A stretch of DNA of 64,000 nucleotides from Roseiarcus sp963835215 (lineage in GTDB: Bacteria > Pseudomonadota > Alphaproteobacteria > Rhizobiales > Beijerinckiaceae): assembly GCA_963835215.1 (NCBI GenBank), contig CAWIES010000002.1, positions 1,426,001 to 1,490,000 on the forward strand, in the 5' to 3' direction. The notes below the pieces were generated by a model, which saw only the letters and a list, made by a program, of their open reading frames with translations, did no database searches and had not been told where the DNA came from. Positions 1 to 8,059 of this stretch are shown here, piece after piece. Position 1 is the stretch's first letter. Each line of letters opens with the position of its first letter. Both the position numbers and the translations under genes were made by a program.

Positions 1-2
1 AG

Positions 3-302
3 GGCGAAGTCGCAGTGACGCGCGAGGTCGACGGCGGCTTGCAGACGGTATCGCTGAAGCTGCCGGCGATTGTCACCACGGATTTGCGCCTCAACGAGCC
101 GCGTTACGCGTCTCTGCCCAACATCATGAAGGCGAAGAAGAAGCCGATCGACGAGAAGACGCCGGCAGACTATGGCGTCGATGTCGCGCCGCGGCTGAAA
201 ATTCTCGAGACCGCCGAGCCCGGCGGGCGCAAGGCCGGCGTCAAGGTCAAAACGGTGGCCGAACTCGTCGCCAAGCTCCACGACGAAGCGGGAGTGATCT
301 GA
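3..302 (+). CDS. etfB: Electron transfer flavoprotein beta subunit, C-terminal part (partial)
   Basis: The reading frame enters from the left edge, so only about the last 99 codons are present. EtfB pairs with EtfA to form the FAD- and AMP-binding heterodimer that passes electrons from acyl-CoA dehydrogenases to ETF-ubiquinone oxidoreductase. The visible part carries the family signature around the recognition loop (LPAIVTTDLRLNEPRYASLP, then an IMKAKKKPI stretch), which is very typical of proteobacterial EtfB. It ends two bases before etfA, so the two are clearly co-transcribed and probably translationally coupled. The identification is firm; the N-terminal nucleotide-binding half lies outside the window. 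Confidence 0.95.
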   Translation, partial: GEVAVTREVDGGLQTVSLKLPAIVTTDLRLNEPRYASLPNIMKAKKKPIDEKTPADYGVDVAPRLKILETAEPGGRKAGVKVKTVAELVAKLHDEAGVI

Positions 303-304
303 AG

Positions 305-1249
305 ATGGCGACCTTGCTGCTGGCGGAAGTCGCCAATGGGCGCCTCAGCGATCTGACCGCGCGGGCGCTGACCGCCGCCGTTCAGCTCGGCGCGCCGGTC
401 GATCTGTTGCTGACTGGCCACGATTTGTCCGCGCCAGCCGCCGCCGCCGCGACCCTTGCCGGCGTAAGGCGGGTGCGCGTCGCCGACGATGCGATTTACG
501 AGCACGGCGTCGCCGAGCCGCTGGCGGCGCTGATCGTCTCGCTCGCCCCCGACTATGACGCGATACTCGCCGCGGCCACGTCTTTCGCCAAGAACGTCCT
601 GCCGCGCGTCGCGGCGCTGATCGACGTGATGCAGGTTTCCGACGTCGTCAAAGTCATCGGGCCGAAGACCTTCGAGCGACCGATCTACGCCGGCAACGCG
701 ATCCAGACGGTCGAATCGACTGACGCCAAGCTGGTCGCCACCGTGCGCACCGCCTCTTTCGCCGCGACTGGCGCTGGCGCGAGCGCGCCGATCGAGCCGG
801 TCGCCGCTGCGGGCGATCCCGGCCTGTCGCGCTTCGTCGGCGAGGCGCTCGCCAAGTCCGACCGGCCGGAGCTGACCTCGGCCAAGATCGTCATCTCGGG
901 CGGCCGCGCGATGCAGAAGGCGGAGAATTTCAAGCTCTACATCGAGCCAATCGCCGACCAACTCGGCGCGGCGATGGGCGCTTCGCGCGCGGCGGTCGAC
1001 GCCGGCTATGCGCCCAACGACTGGCAAGTCGGCCAGACCGGCAAGGTCGTCGCCCCCGATCTCTACATAGCGGTCGGCATCTCGGGCGCGATCCAGCACC
1101 TCGCCGGCATGAAGGATTCGAAGGTGATCGTCGCGATCAACAAGGACGAGGAGGCGCCGATCTTCCAGGTCGCCGACTACGGCCTCGTCGCCGATCTGTT
1201 TACGGCGCTGCCCGAGCTCGCCACGGAACTGACGAAGATCGGGCGGTAA
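305..1249 (+). CDS. etfA: Electron transfer flavoprotein alpha subunit
   Basis: Full-length EtfA of 314 residues, the usual size. The N-terminal domain (about 1-190) has the ETF alpha/beta fold and the C-terminal domain (about 195-310) is the FAD-binding part, with the conserved VGQTGKVVAPDLYIAVGISG segment and the SKVIVAINKDEEAPIFQVAD segment that contact FAD. It receives electrons from acyl-CoA dehydrogenases together with EtfB. The ATG lies 2 bp after the etfB stop with a GGGAG sequence about 12 bp upstream. The next gene, a hydroxyacyl-CoA dehydrogenase in the same orientation, fits a fatty-acid or butyryl-CoA oxidation operon. Confidence 0.96.
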   Translation: MATLLLAEVANGRLSDLTARALTAAVQLGAPVDLLLTGHDLSAPAAAAATLAGVRRVRVADDAIYEHGVAEPLAALIVSLAPDYDAILAAATSFAKNVLPRVAALIDVMQVSDVVKVIGPKTFERPIYAGNAIQTVESTDAKLVATVRTASFAATGAGASAPIEPVAAAGDPGLSRFVGEALAKSDRPELTSAKIVISGGRAMQKAENFKLYIEPIADQLGAAMGASRAAVDAGYAPNDWQVGQTGKVVAPDLYIAVGISGAIQHLAGMKDSKVIVAINKDEEAPIFQVADYGLVADLFTALPELATELTKIGR

Positions 1250-1328
1250 AGCGGGCGCGGTCCGCGCTGGACGCGTGGCGACGCTGGTCTATGATCGAAT
1301 TGGGCTCTGGCGACTTCTGGATGCGACG

Positions 1329-2210
1329 ATGGCAATCTCGATTGATACGGTCGGCGTCGTGGGCGCCGGCCAGATGGGCGCCGGCATCGCCCTGGTGTGC
1401 GCGCAGGCCGGCATCAACGTCCTGATCAACGACGTCGCCGAAGAGCGGGTCAGAAACGCGCTGGCGACGATCAACGCCTCGCTGACGCGCCAGATCGCCA
1501 AGGGCCAGCTCGACGAGGCGGGACGTAAAGCGGCGATCGACCGCCTCGGCATCGCCGCCAATTTCGAAGAGCTCGCCAAGTGCTCTCTGGTGATCGAGGC
1601 GGCTTCGGAAAACGAAGAGATCAAGCGCAAGATCTTCGCCGCCATGCGCGGCTTCCTTAAGCCCGAGACGATCGTCGCCTCCAATACCTCGTCGATTTCG
1701 ATTACACGCCTCGCCTCGGGCACCGCCCATCCCGAGCGCTTCATCGGCATCCACTTCATGAATCCAGTGCCGCGCATGCAGCTCGTCGAGCTGATCCGCG
1801 GCATCGCGACCAATGATGAGACTTTCGAAGCGGCCAAGAATTTCGTCGTGCGGCTCGGCAAAACGGCGACAATGTCGGAGGACTTCCCCGCTTTCATCGT
1901 CAACCGCATATTGCTGCCGATGATCAACGAGGCGATCTACACGCTCTACGAGGGCGTGGGGTCGGTCGAGTCGATCGACACCGCGATGCGGCTGGGCGCC
2001 AACCACCCGATGGGGCCGCTGCAACTCGCCGATTTCATCGGCCTCGACACCTGTCTGTCGGTGATGCAAGTGCTGCACGAAGGCCTCGCCGATTCGAAAT
2101 ATCGGCCGTGCCCGCTGCTGGTCAAATATGTCGAAGCCGGCTGGCTCGGCCGCAAGACGCAGCGCGGCTTCTACGACTATCGCGGCGAACACCCGGTGCC
2201 GACGCGCTAG
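1329..2210 (+). CDS. 3-hydroxybutyryl-CoA / 3-hydroxyacyl-CoA dehydrogenase
   Basis: A 293-residue NAD(P)-dependent L-3-hydroxyacyl-CoA dehydrogenase of the Hbd/PaaH type, oxidising or reducing the 3-hydroxy group of short-chain acyl-CoAs. The N-terminal Rossmann fold shows GVVGAGQMGAGIA, the catalytic histidine region is GIHFMNPVPRMQLVE, and the C-terminal dimerisation domain has GANHPMGPLQLADFIGLDTC. An ATG 54 bp upstream is in frame, but the extra 18 residues match no family member, so the start next to the MAISIDTVGVVG sequence is preferred. It follows etfBA directly, a common arrangement in Hyphomicrobiales; hbd and fadB-like names are both in use, so no symbol is given. Confidence 0.93.
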   Translation: MAISIDTVGVVGAGQMGAGIALVCAQAGINVLINDVAEERVRNALATINASLTRQIAKGQLDEAGRKAAIDRLGIAANFEELAKCSLVIEAASENEEIKRKIFAAMRGFLKPETIVASNTSSISITRLASGTAHPERFIGIHFMNPVPRMQLVELIRGIATNDETFEAAKNFVVRLGKTATMSEDFPAFIVNRILLPMINEAIYTLYEGVGSVESIDTAMRLGANHPMGPLQLADFIGLDTCLSVMQVLHEGLADSKYRPCPLLVKYVEAGWLGRKTQRGFYDYRGEHPVPTR

Positions 2211-2240
2211 GGCGCGCCGATGGGCGGGCGCGCTTCGGCG

Positions 2241-2366
2241 CCCGTCATGGCCGGGCTTGACCCGGCCATCCAGGTTGTCGGCTCGGTGAGCTCACGCTGC
2301 CGGCGCATCGCGAACTCCGAGCGGACAGTAGCGCCTGGATGGCCGGGTCAAGCCCGGCCATGACGC
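2241..2366. repeat. Inverted pair of REP-like palindromic repeats
   Basis: Two copies of a GTCATGGCCGGGCTTGACC-type element face each other at 2241-2274 and 2334-2366, separated by about 60 bp. Each copy is itself a palindrome (GGCCGGG-N-CCCGGCC), and together they can form one long hairpin. They lie between the convergent ends of the hydroxyacyl-CoA dehydrogenase gene and trmD, where they could terminate transcription from both sides. A third related copy lies near 55329-55352. Such elements are abundant in rhizobial-type genomes. Confidence 0.75.
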
Positions 2367-2410
2367 GGGGAGGCGAGCGACGTTGCAAGACTCCGCAGAC
2401 GCGCGCCCGC

Positions 2411-3086
2411 TCACACTAAATCCGGCCGCCGCTCCCGCGTGATCCGCTCCGCCTGCTCGCGGCGCCATTTTGCGATCGCCTTGTGGTCGCCCGATAGCAG
2501 CACGTCGGGGATGGCGCGCCCCTCCCATTCGCGCGGGCGCGTGTAGTGCGGGTATTCGAGCAGGCCGGCCTCGAAGCTCTCCTGGTCGCCCGACTCGAGC
2601 TTGCCCATCACGCCGGGGATCAGCCGCACGCAGGCGTCGAGTACGGCGAACGCGGCGATCTCGCCGCCCGAGAGCACGTAGTCGCCGACCGACACTTCGA
2701 TCAGGCTGCGTCCGGCGATGACGCGCTCGTCGATCCCCTCGAAGCGCGGACAGACGATGATCAGCCCCGGTCCCGCCGCCCATTCGCGCGCTTGGGCTTG
2801 AGTGAAGGGCGCCCCGCGTGGGCTCATGATCAGGCGCGGTCGCGGATCGTCCGGCGCGAGCGCCGCGTCCAAGCTCGCCGCCAGCACGTCCGCCCGCATC
2901 ACCATGCCCGGGCCGCCGCCCGCTGGCGTGTCGTCGACGGCGCGGTGGCGCCCGAGACCCTGCTCGCGAATGTCGCGCGCTTCGCAGGACCCACAGCCCG
3001 CGCGCCAGCGCGTCGCCGGCGAGGCTGAGGCCGAGCGGCCCGGGAAACATCTCCGGGAAGAGGGTGAGAAGCGTGGCTGCGAACAT
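2411..3086 (-). pseudogene. trmD: tRNA (guanine-N1)-methyltransferase TrmD, one frameshift
   Basis: TrmD methylates G37 of tRNAs using S-adenosylmethionine and is normally indispensable. The N-terminus (MFAATLLTLFPEMFPGPLG) is read in one frame from 3086, and the rest in the next frame from about 2980 onward, with the SAM knot-fold motifs MSPRGAPFTQ, CPRFEGIDERV and SVGDYVLSGGE. The second frame joins perfectly if a single extra base near 2979 is removed, giving about 224 residues, the normal length. A sequencing or assembly indel is more likely than a dead gene. The usual partners rpsP, rimM and rplS are absent; ggt lies 12 bp upstream on the same strand. Confidence 0.88.
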
Positions 3087-3097
3087 CAAATCATCCC

Positions 3098-4861
3098 TTA
3101 CTCGCCGACCGCCCGTCCCGCCGGCCGGCGATCGTCGTTGGCGCCGTAGAGGAAACCGGGCCGCATTTCGCCCCCGACTGCGGCATCGGGGATATAGGAG
3201 GAAGACGCCGCCGTCGTCGTTGTAGACGAGGGCGCCGCGATCAGTTCGGCTGCGCCCCACGGCGGCTGGACGACGATATCGTAGCCCATCGCGCTCAGGA
3301 TGCGCGCGGTGTCGGGCGACAGCGCGAGGGGCTCGACGAAGAGCTTGTCTGGCAGCCCTTGATGATGGAAGCGCGGCGCGTCGACCGCTTCCTGCGGCGA
3401 CAGGCCGAAGTCGATCAGGTTGAGCGCCGTCTCCAGCACGATGGTGATGATGCGCGAGCCGCCGGGCGAGCCGAGCGCGTAGAGCACGCGGCCGTCCTTC
3501 ATCACCAGCGTCGGCGCCATCGACGACAGCGGCCGCTTGCCGGGCGCGATTGCGTTGGCCTCGCCCTGGACGAGCCCGTAACGATTGCCGAAGCCACGAT
3601 CGGTGGTGAAATCGTCCATCTCGTCGTTGAGCAAGAAGCCGGTGCCGGGCGCGATCACGCCGGCGCCGAACGGGCCGTTGATCGTCGTGGTGACGGCGAC
3701 GGCGTCGCCCTCGCCGTCGATCACCGAGTAATGCGTCGTCTCCGCCTTCTCGCGCGGGCCAGCGTCAGGCTTGAGCGTGTCGGACGGCGTCGCCTTGTCC
3801 GGATCGATCGCGGCGCGCAGGCGGGCCGCGTAGTCCTTGCTCAGCAGCCGATCGAGCGGATTGCGGACGAAGTCGGGGTCGCCGAGTTCGGCGTTGCGGT
3901 CGAAATAGGCCCGGCGCATCGCTTCCACCATCAGATGCACGCTCATCGCCGAGTGAAAGCCGAAGCCGCGCAAGTCGTAGCCTTCGAGGATATTGAGAAT
4001 TTCGCACAGCGTGACGCCGCCGGAGGAGGGCGGCGGCGCGGAGACAAATGTGTAGCCGCGATAGGCGCAGCGCAGCGGCGGCGCTTCGCCGGTGCGGTAG
4101 GCGGCAAGATCGTCGGCGGTCAGGACGCCGCCATGGGCGCGCATCGCCGCCGCCAGTTTCGCCGCGATGGCGCCCCTATAGAAGGCGTCCGGCCCGTTGT
4201 CAGAGATCGCCTGCAGCGTCGCGGCGAGATCGCTCTGGATCAGACGGTCTCCGGCCTGTAGCGGCGTGCCGTCGGGGCGCAGGAAGATCTTCGCCGCCGC
4301 CGGATCGCCGGCGAGGCGCCCGGCGCCGAAGGCGATGATGTCGGCGTCGGGGCGGGTGAGAATGAAGCCGTCGCGGGCGAGCGCGATCGCCGGCGCCATG
4401 ACCTGAGCGCGCGTCATCACGCCATATTCGCTTAAGGCCGTATCGAGGCCGAGCACGCTGCCGGGCGTGGCGACGGAAAGATAGCCGTCGAGGCTGGCGC
4501 CCGGGATCGCCTTGCCGGATGCGTCGAGATACATCGAGGCGGTCGCCGCCGCCGGCGCGCGCTCGCGGAAGTTGATGAAGATTTCGCGGCTGCTCTTGGC
4601 GAGGTGGATGACCATGAACCCGCCGCCGCCGATGTTGCCGCAGCAGGGGTTGGTCACCGCCTCGGCGTAGCCGACCGCCACCGCGGCGTCGACCGCGTTG
4701 CCGCCGGCGCGCAGAATGTCGGCGCCGATCTGCGAGGCGAGCGCTTGGGCGGAGACGACCATGCCGTGTTCGCCTTCGACCGCGGGCGGCGAGGCCGAGC
4801 GGGCTGGGGCGGCGGCGAACGCGGCGAGCACGACCAGCAGCGCGAGGGGTATTCGGGACAT
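3098..4861 (-). CDS. ggt: Gamma-glutamyltransferase (gamma-glutamyltranspeptidase)
   Basis: A 587-residue periplasmic enzyme with an N-terminal signal peptide (hydrophobic LALLVVLAAFAAAPARSA). It hydrolyses or transfers the gamma-glutamyl group of glutathione and related compounds. The autoprocessing and catalytic threonine lies in the ETTHYSVIDGEGDAVAVT segment, which begins the small subunit; ERAP in the large subunit and the GPFGAGVIAPGTGFLLNDEM and PLSSMAPTLV segments are typical substrate-pocket motifs. The C-terminus shows a slightly unusual threonine/serine-rich stretch before the final GFLYGANDDRR motif but remains in frame. It ends just upstream of the trmD start. Confidence 0.94.
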   Translation of the reverse strand: MSRIPLALLVVLAAFAAAPARSASPPAVEGEHGMVVSAQALASQIGADILRAGGNAVDAAVAVGYAEAVTNPCCGNIGGGGFMVIHLAKSSREIFINFRERAPAAATASMYLDASGKAIPGASLDGYLSVATPGSVLGLDTALSEYGVMTRAQVMAPAIALARDGFILTRPDADIIAFGAGRLAGDPAAAKIFLRPDGTPLQAGDRLIQSDLAATLQAISDNGPDAFYRGAIAAKLAAAMRAHGGVLTADDLAAYRTGEAPPLRCAYRGYTFVSAPPPSSGGVTLCEILNILEGYDLRGFGFHSAMSVHLMVEAMRRAYFDRNAELGDPDFVRNPLDRLLSKDYAARLRAAIDPDKATPSDTLKPDAGPREKAETTHYSVIDGEGDAVAVTTTINGPFGAGVIAPGTGFLLNDEMDDFTTDRGFGNRYGLVQGEANAIAPGKRPLSSMAPTLVMKDGRVLYALGSPGGSRIITIVLETALNLIDFGLSPQEAVDAPRFHHQGLPDKLFVEPLALSPDTARILSAMGYDIVVQPPWGAAELIAAPSSTTTTAASSSYIPDAAVGGEMRPGFLYGANDDRRPAGRAVGE

Positions 4862-4877
4862 TCGCTCTCCCTCGTCG

Positions 4878-5339
4878 CTAACGCGATCCCGTTTCCAAGA
4901 GCGCCAACGTCGCGGCGTCCTGCTCGCCGCCGCAACAGCGCTCGATCGCTTGCTGGAAGACGGTGTTGCGAGCCTCGGCGGCGCGGGCGAACATCGTCAT
5001 CGACGAACGGAACTTCATGTCGTCGGGCGAGCCGAAAATGTCGAGGAGCGGGCGGTCGCTATGCGCGAGCGTCGCCTCGACGCATTCGCGCAGCCGCGCC
5101 CCGAGCAGCGGATGGGCGAGGTAGGCGCGCGCTTCTTCGATTGAGGCGACGCCATACATCTGAGCCATCGCGGAAAGTCCGAGCCCGCGCATCTGGGGAA
5201 AGACGAACCACATCCAGTGACTGCGTTTGCGCCCGCTGCGCAGCTCGGCGAGCGCGGCCGCATAGACCGGCGCCTGCGCGGCGACGAAGCGCTGCAAATC
5301 GAAAATGTCGTCGCCGTTCAAAGGACCGTGGTTATTCAT
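4878..5339 (-). CDS. DUF1810 family protein
   Basis: About 153 residues, matching the whole DUF1810 family (calpastatin-like name in some databases, function unknown). Typical signatures are DLQRFVAAQAPVYAAALAEL, the tryptophan-rich KRSHWMWFVFPQMRGLGLS, and the RLRECVEATLAH segment. The start is set at the ATG preceding NNHGPLNGDDIFDL; an upstream in-frame ATG would add ten residues not expected for the family. It is cytosolic with no signal peptide or membrane segment. It lies 16 bp upstream of ggt on the same strand and could be co-transcribed with it, although no functional link is known. Confidence 0.85.
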   Translation of the reverse strand: MNNHGPLNGDDIFDLQRFVAAQAPVYAAALAELRSGRKRSHWMWFVFPQMRGLGLSAMAQMYGVASIEEARAYLAHPLLGARLRECVEATLAHSDRPLLDIFGSPDDMKFRSSMTMFARAAEARNTVFQQAIERCCGGEQDAATLALLETGSR

Positions 5340-5480
5340 TCTGTCGGCGAGCCTAGCCGGGCGCGCCAAGGCAGTCCAAGGCGCAAGTTCAAGACGGCGG
5401 CGAAAACCATCCCGTAAGCCTCCGACACAGGCCGGCGACGCGAGGGCGTCATCACCCGGCCAGGACAGAGGAGATAGACC

Positions 5481-5743
5481 ATGACCCGCATGACCCCATT
5501 CCTTGCCGCCTCGGCCATCGTGGCGCTTCTCACCCTTGGCGCCGGCGTCGCCTCCGCTTCAACTTCGCCAGGCAACGGCGGACATTCGCCCGGCGCCCCG
5601 GCTCCCCCGGCACTTCCGGCACCGCAGCGGCGGGCACGGCGCAGCGCAACTATAGCTGCTCAACTCGCGCCGATCAGATGGGCCTCGCCACGGCGGCGTG
5701 GCAGGCGTTCGTCACCCGTTGCCAAACGAGCGGCGGCTTCTGA
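5481..5743 (+). pseudogene. Small secreted protein, probable one-base frameshift
   Basis: A clear signal peptide (MTRMTPFLAASAIVALLTL, cleavage near VASA-ST) follows a GAGGAG ribosome-binding site about 8 bp before the ATG. The first frame runs into an arginine-rich sequence without character. A one-base shift in the C-rich tract around 5595-5620 gives a glycine/serine/threonine-rich linker followed by a compact tail with two cysteines (NYSCSTRADQMGLATAAW, then RCQTSGGF) and a stop at 5741-5743, an 87-residue product. The family is not recognised. It could be an exported two-cysteine protein of the kind often seen in rhizobial periplasms, but that is inference. Confidence 0.5.
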
Positions 5744-5810
5744 GGCCTGCATTCGGATCGCTCCGCTCCGCCTGCAATGGCGGAGCGGCTTCGATTCGAA
5801 CGCCGCCGCG

Positions 5811-6479
5811 CTAGTGCAAATGATGCGTCGCGTCGTCGCCGCGGGCGAGCTCGACTTGCGAGATCGCCACCAGAATCTCGGCGCGCGACTTCAGATCGCT
5901 CGCTTCGAGCAGCGCCTGTTTTTCTTTGGTCCCGTAGGGGCTGAGCATCGACAGCGCGTTGACCAGGGTTTCGTTCGAAGCCTTCTCGATGTCGTCCCAG
6001 TCGACGCCGACATCGTTGGCGTCGGCGAAGGCGCGCAGCGCCTCGACTAAAGCGAGACGATCGACCTCGTTCTGGCCAACGCCTTCCTTGAAGTCGTCGC
6101 CGAAGCTTGAATAGTCGGCGACCGCCGAGCGATAGGGCGTCGCCACCTTGAGTTCCTCGGCCACACGGAAGCGCGCGACGCCCATCAGGGTGAGAAAACA
6201 GCGTTTCTCGCCGATCTCCGCATATTGGACGATCCGCCCGGCGCAGCCGACTTCGAACAGTTCCGGGCTCGGGCCTTCTGCGTCATCGCCGGCCGCCGGC
6301 TGGATCACCCCGATCAGCCGCTCGCCCGCCAGCGCGTCGTCGAGCATTTCGAGATAGCGCGGCTCGAACAGGGTGAGCTGGATCGGCCGGCGCGGCAGCA
6401 ACAGCGCCCCGGCGAGCGGGAACAGAGGCAGCGCCCCCGGCATCTCGCTCGGGCGGCGATAGTTGCGATAAAATTTCAT
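5811..6479 (-). CDS. LON peptidase substrate-binding domain protein
   Basis: A 222-residue protein made almost entirely of the N-terminal substrate-recognition domain of Lon, without the AAA+ or protease parts. Recognisable segments are LPLFPLAGALLLPRRPIQL, FEPRYLEMLDDALAGERLIG, VGCAGRIVQYAEIGEKRCFL and the C-terminal helical region SNETLVNALSML. It lies 37 bp downstream of a thioredoxin-TPR gene on the same strand, a pairing frequently conserved in alphaproteobacteria. The role is unknown; binding of unfolded proteins together with the thioredoxin-like partner is an inference from the domain. The Trm112-like small gene that often follows is absent here. Confidence 0.88.
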   Translation of the reverse strand: MKFYRNYRRPSEMPGALPLFPLAGALLLPRRPIQLTLFEPRYLEMLDDALAGERLIGVIQPAAGDDAEGPSPELFEVGCAGRIVQYAEIGEKRCFLTLMGVARFRVAEELKVATPYRSAVADYSSFGDDFKEGVGQNEVDRLALVEALRAFADANDVGVDWDDIEKASNETLVNALSMLSPYGTKEKQALLEASDLKSRAEILVAISQVELARGDDATHHLH

Positions 6480-6515
6480 GGCGCTTGGCTCACGCGGCGG
6501 TTGGTCATGCGCCGA

Positions 6516-7430
6516 CTAAAACAGGATTGCGGACAATTTGCGCCGCGCGGTCACCGCCGCCGGGTCCATCAGGCCCCAGGCCTCGAAGAACTGCAGCAAC
6601 TGCTTGCGCGCCGCCTCTTCGTTCCATTGGCGGTTGCGCTTGACGATCGCGAGCAAACTGTCGGCCGCCTCGTCGCGCCGCCCTTCCGCGTTGAGCGCCA
6701 GCGCGAGATCGAAGCGGGCCTGGTGGTTGTCGGGGTCGGCGGCGACCGCCTGTTCCAGCGGCGCGAGATCGCCGACCGCCGCCGATTGCTCGGCGACATG
6801 CAACGCCGTCAGCGCGGCGGCGATCGCCGGATCCGGCGCTTGGCCGGGGGCAGGGGCGGGCGCCATCGACAGCACGCCCTTGGCCTGTTCGAAATCGCCA
6901 GCTTCGATATGGAGCTTGGCGAGGCCAGCGATCGCCTTGAGATTGGTTTCGTCCTCGGTCAGCACGCGCGCATAGAGCGCCGCTGCGCCCGCGGCGTCGC
7001 CGCTCGCGAGCGCCGCTTCGGCCCCGGCAATCAGCTCCGCGTCGCCCGCGCCGAGCGGCCCGACCAGCCGCTCGATGAAGCCGCGCACCTGGCTCTCGGG
7101 CAGCGCGCCGACGAAGCCGTCGACCGGCTGGCCCTTTTCGAAGGCGATGACCGCCGGGATCGACTGGATGCCGAGCTGGCCGGCGATCTGCGGATGGTCG
7201 TCGATGTTCATCTTGACCAGCGCGACCTTGCCGCCCGAGTCGGCGACCGCCTTCTCCAGCACCGGGCCCAATTGCTTGCACGGGCCGCACCACGGCGCCC
7301 AGAAGTCGACCAACACCGGCTGAGTCGCCGAAGCGGCGATCACGTCCGCCCGGAACGAGGCCGTGGTCACGTCCTTGACCGGGGTCGGGGCGCCGGCGCC
7401 CTCGCTAATGGCCATATCGCGTCTCTCCAA
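6516..7430 (-). CDS. Thioredoxin-like co-chaperone with TPR tail (YbbN/CnoX type)
   Basis: A 304-residue protein with an N-terminal thioredoxin fold (about 20-125) keeping the active motif WCGPCK and the cis-proline region IQSIPAVIAF, followed by tetratricopeptide-like helical repeats (about 140-300). This is the YbbN/CnoX architecture, where the thioredoxin domain protects substrates from over-oxidation and the TPR part binds chaperones and clients. E. coli CnoX has lost the second cysteine; here the full CGPC pair is present, so redox activity is plausible, as in alphaproteobacterial members. The start could also be the ATG five codons in. It is upstream of the LON-domain gene and likely co-transcribed with it. 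Confidence 0.9.
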   Translation of the reverse strand: MERRDMAISEGAGAPTPVKDVTTASFRADVIAASATQPVLVDFWAPWCGPCKQLGPVLEKAVADSGGKVALVKMNIDDHPQIAGQLGIQSIPAVIAFEKGQPVDGFVGALPESQVRGFIERLVGPLGAGDAELIAGAEAALASGDAAGAAALYARVLTEDETNLKAIAGLAKLHIEAGDFEQAKGVLSMAPAPAPGQAPDPAIAAALTALHVAEQSAAVGDLAPLEQAVAADPDNHQARFDLALALNAEGRRDEAADSLLAIVKRNRQWNEEAARKQLLQFFEAWGLMDPAAVTARRKLSAILF

Positions 7431-7478
7431 AGGCGCCCTGGCGGGCGCTTGCTCGCCTAAATGGCGTCGCCCCGCCGA

Positions 7479-7988
7479 TTATTCAACATTTCCTGCGCCA
7501 AGATCGACGATCAGCGGTTCGTGGCCGACTGCGCGCAGAAACTTGACGATATCGCCGCTCGCGAGCCCGGTGGTGCGGGTGTTGACCAGCGGATGGAAAT
7601 TGAGCCGCTCGTTGGCCATCATCGTTGCGTCGAGCGCGACGGTGACCCGCTGCTCCCGGTCGTTGATCGCGCCAAATGGCGTCACCGCGCCCGGCTTGAC
7701 CCCCCAGACCGCCTCCAGCAGTTCGGGCGAGCCGAACGAGACCCGCCCTTGGCCGCCGATCCGCTCGTGGACCCGCTTGAGGTCGACCCGGGCCTCTTCG
7801 CCGACCACCAATAGAAACAACCGACCCTTCTTGTCCTTGACGAACAGGTTCTTGACGTGGCCGCCGGCGATGTCGCCACGCAGCGCCTGCGCGTCCTCGA
7901 CCGTGTGCAGCGGCGGGTGCTCGACGGTGGTCGAAGCTACGCCGATCGACGCGAGGAAAGCGATCAGTTCGTCGGAAGTGGCGGCCAT
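7479..7988 (-). CDS. Aminoacyl-tRNA deacylase, ProX/YbaK family
   Basis: About 169 residues forming the YbaK/ProRS INS-like editing domain, which hydrolyses mischarged Ala-tRNA(Pro) or Cys-tRNA(Pro). Conserved features are the EHPPLHTVEDA start region, the KNLFVKDKKGRLFLLV segment with its essential lysine, the VSFGSPELL loop, GAVTPFGAIND, and the FHPLVNTRTT end motif. The start is placed at the ATG before AATSDELIAFLASIG; the longer frame adds 21 arginine-rich residues without family support. It stands alone as a trans-editing protein and is not fused to ProS. Assignment to ProX rather than YbaK relies on the overall look of the motifs. Confidence 0.88.
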   Translation of the reverse strand: MAATSDELIAFLASIGVASTTVEHPPLHTVEDAQALRGDIAGGHVKNLFVKDKKGRLFLLVVGEEARVDLKRVHERIGGQGRVSFGSPELLEAVWGVKPGAVTPFGAINDREQRVTVALDATMMANERLNFHPLVNTRTTGLASGDIVKFLRAVGHEPLIVDLGAGNVE

Positions 7989-8059
7989 GCCGGTTCGCTT
8001 TGGGGACAGGAAGAGCGCGGCGCTTTTAGCGGCCCTCGGATGCCCCCGCAAGGCGGGCG

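Noticed and set aside
170..1099. 309-codon reverse-strand frame opposite etfA
   Set aside because: Arginine/aspartate-rich translation typical of antisense frames in GC-rich coding DNA; the forward frame is a clear EtfA.
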